DNA of 6,462 nt from Desulfofustis sp. (GTDB lineage: Bacteria; Desulfobacterota; Desulfobulbia; Desulfobulbales; Desulfocapsaceae): the NCBI GenBank assembly GCA_029287755.1, contig JARFQM010000423.1, forward strand, positions 1 through 6,462, given 5' to 3'. Shown here piece by piece: positions 6,341 through 6,462 of the stretch. Each line of letters begins with the position of its first letter. Position 1 is the stretch's first letter. Position numbers and translations under genes: made by a program. The notes under the pieces were generated by a model that had not been told where the DNA came from, did no database searches, and was given only the letters and a program-made list of their open reading frames with translations.

Positions 6341-6462
6341 ATGAACATCCTGCTCTGCAGCCAAAACGAGAATATTGTCAAGCGCTGGTCGAACGGTCTG
6401 AGATCCGGCAACAGCGTTTTTGAAGCGCCATCCCTGGAGGCAGCCTATCGGATACTCAAGAG
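6341..6462 (+). CDS. N-terminus of a response-regulator-like protein (partial, runs off the window)
   Basis: An ATG two nt after the lapC stop opens a frame that stays open to the window end (40 full codons). The peptide begins MNILLCSQNENIVKRWSNGL, followed by a segment ending EAPSLEAAYRILK. A short hydrophobic strand, an amphipathic helix, a second short strand (SVFEA) and another helix match the beta1-alpha1-beta2-alpha2 start of a CheY-like receiver domain. The acidic pair normally found just after beta1 is not present: the residues are Gln-Asn-Glu (8-10), so phosphorylation chemistry may be altered. The phospho-acceptor Asp and any output domain (LuxR-type HTH would be typical) lie beyond the window. 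No clear SD is visible, so translation probably couples to lapC. The family call is tentative. Confidence 0.55.
   Translation, partial: MNILLCSQNENIVKRWSNGLRSGNSVFEAPSLEAAYRILK

Noticed and set aside
1..6462. CRISPR arrays, tRNA or rRNA genes, insertion sequences, attachment sites
   Set aside because: I saw no regularly spaced repeats, no clover-leaf sequence, no transposase-like frame and no terminal repeats anywhere in the window.

Overview
This window carries most of a Lap-type surface-adhesin control locus: the c-di-GMP effector side (a LapG-like tail and LapD) followed by the inner-membrane half of a LapBC-type type I secretion system (T1SS). The organism looks like a Gram-negative proteobacterium in the broad sense, because a periplasm-spanning T1SS and a periplasmic LapD/LapG pair need an outer membrane. 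The style of the proteins and the moderately GC-rich coding DNA would suit a deltaproteobacterial (Desulfobacterota) or gammaproteobacterial genome. I cannot fix the genus.

Layout. Positions 1-156 are the last 51 codons of a + strand gene, probably lapG, the periplasmic cysteine protease. Its stop codon lies inside the ribosome binding site of lapD (166-2130), a membrane HAMP-GGDEF-EAL protein whose GGDEF and EAL motifs are both degenerate, as expected for a c-di-GMP receptor rather than an enzyme. A 163-bp gap follows, with two interleaved inverted repeats. Next is a convergent 111-aa gene on the minus strand (2294-2629) of a conserved uncharacterised family sometimes labelled 'tryptophan synthase subunit beta-like'. 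The 145-bp AT-rich space 2630-2774 is divergent. It holds a TATAAT box for the minus-strand gene and a 26-bp near-palindrome 24 bp upstream of lapB. The + strand run lapB (2775-4982), lapC (4998-6338) and the start of a receiver-like gene (6341 to the window end) is tightly packed and probably one operon.

How they work together, inferred from the Pseudomonas Lap paradigm. LapB (ATPase/permease) and LapC (membrane fusion protein), with a TolC-like outer-membrane protein not in this window, export a giant adhesin. LapG can clip the adhesin N-terminus to release the cell from a surface. LapD, when loaded with c-di-GMP, sequesters LapG and keeps the adhesin attached. The adhesin gene and the TolC partner are not in this window and would be expected nearby.

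The general system is known. The items most worth a second look are the palindrome in front of lapB, the unrelated small gene wedged between the two halves, and the atypical receiver-like protein starting at the right edge.
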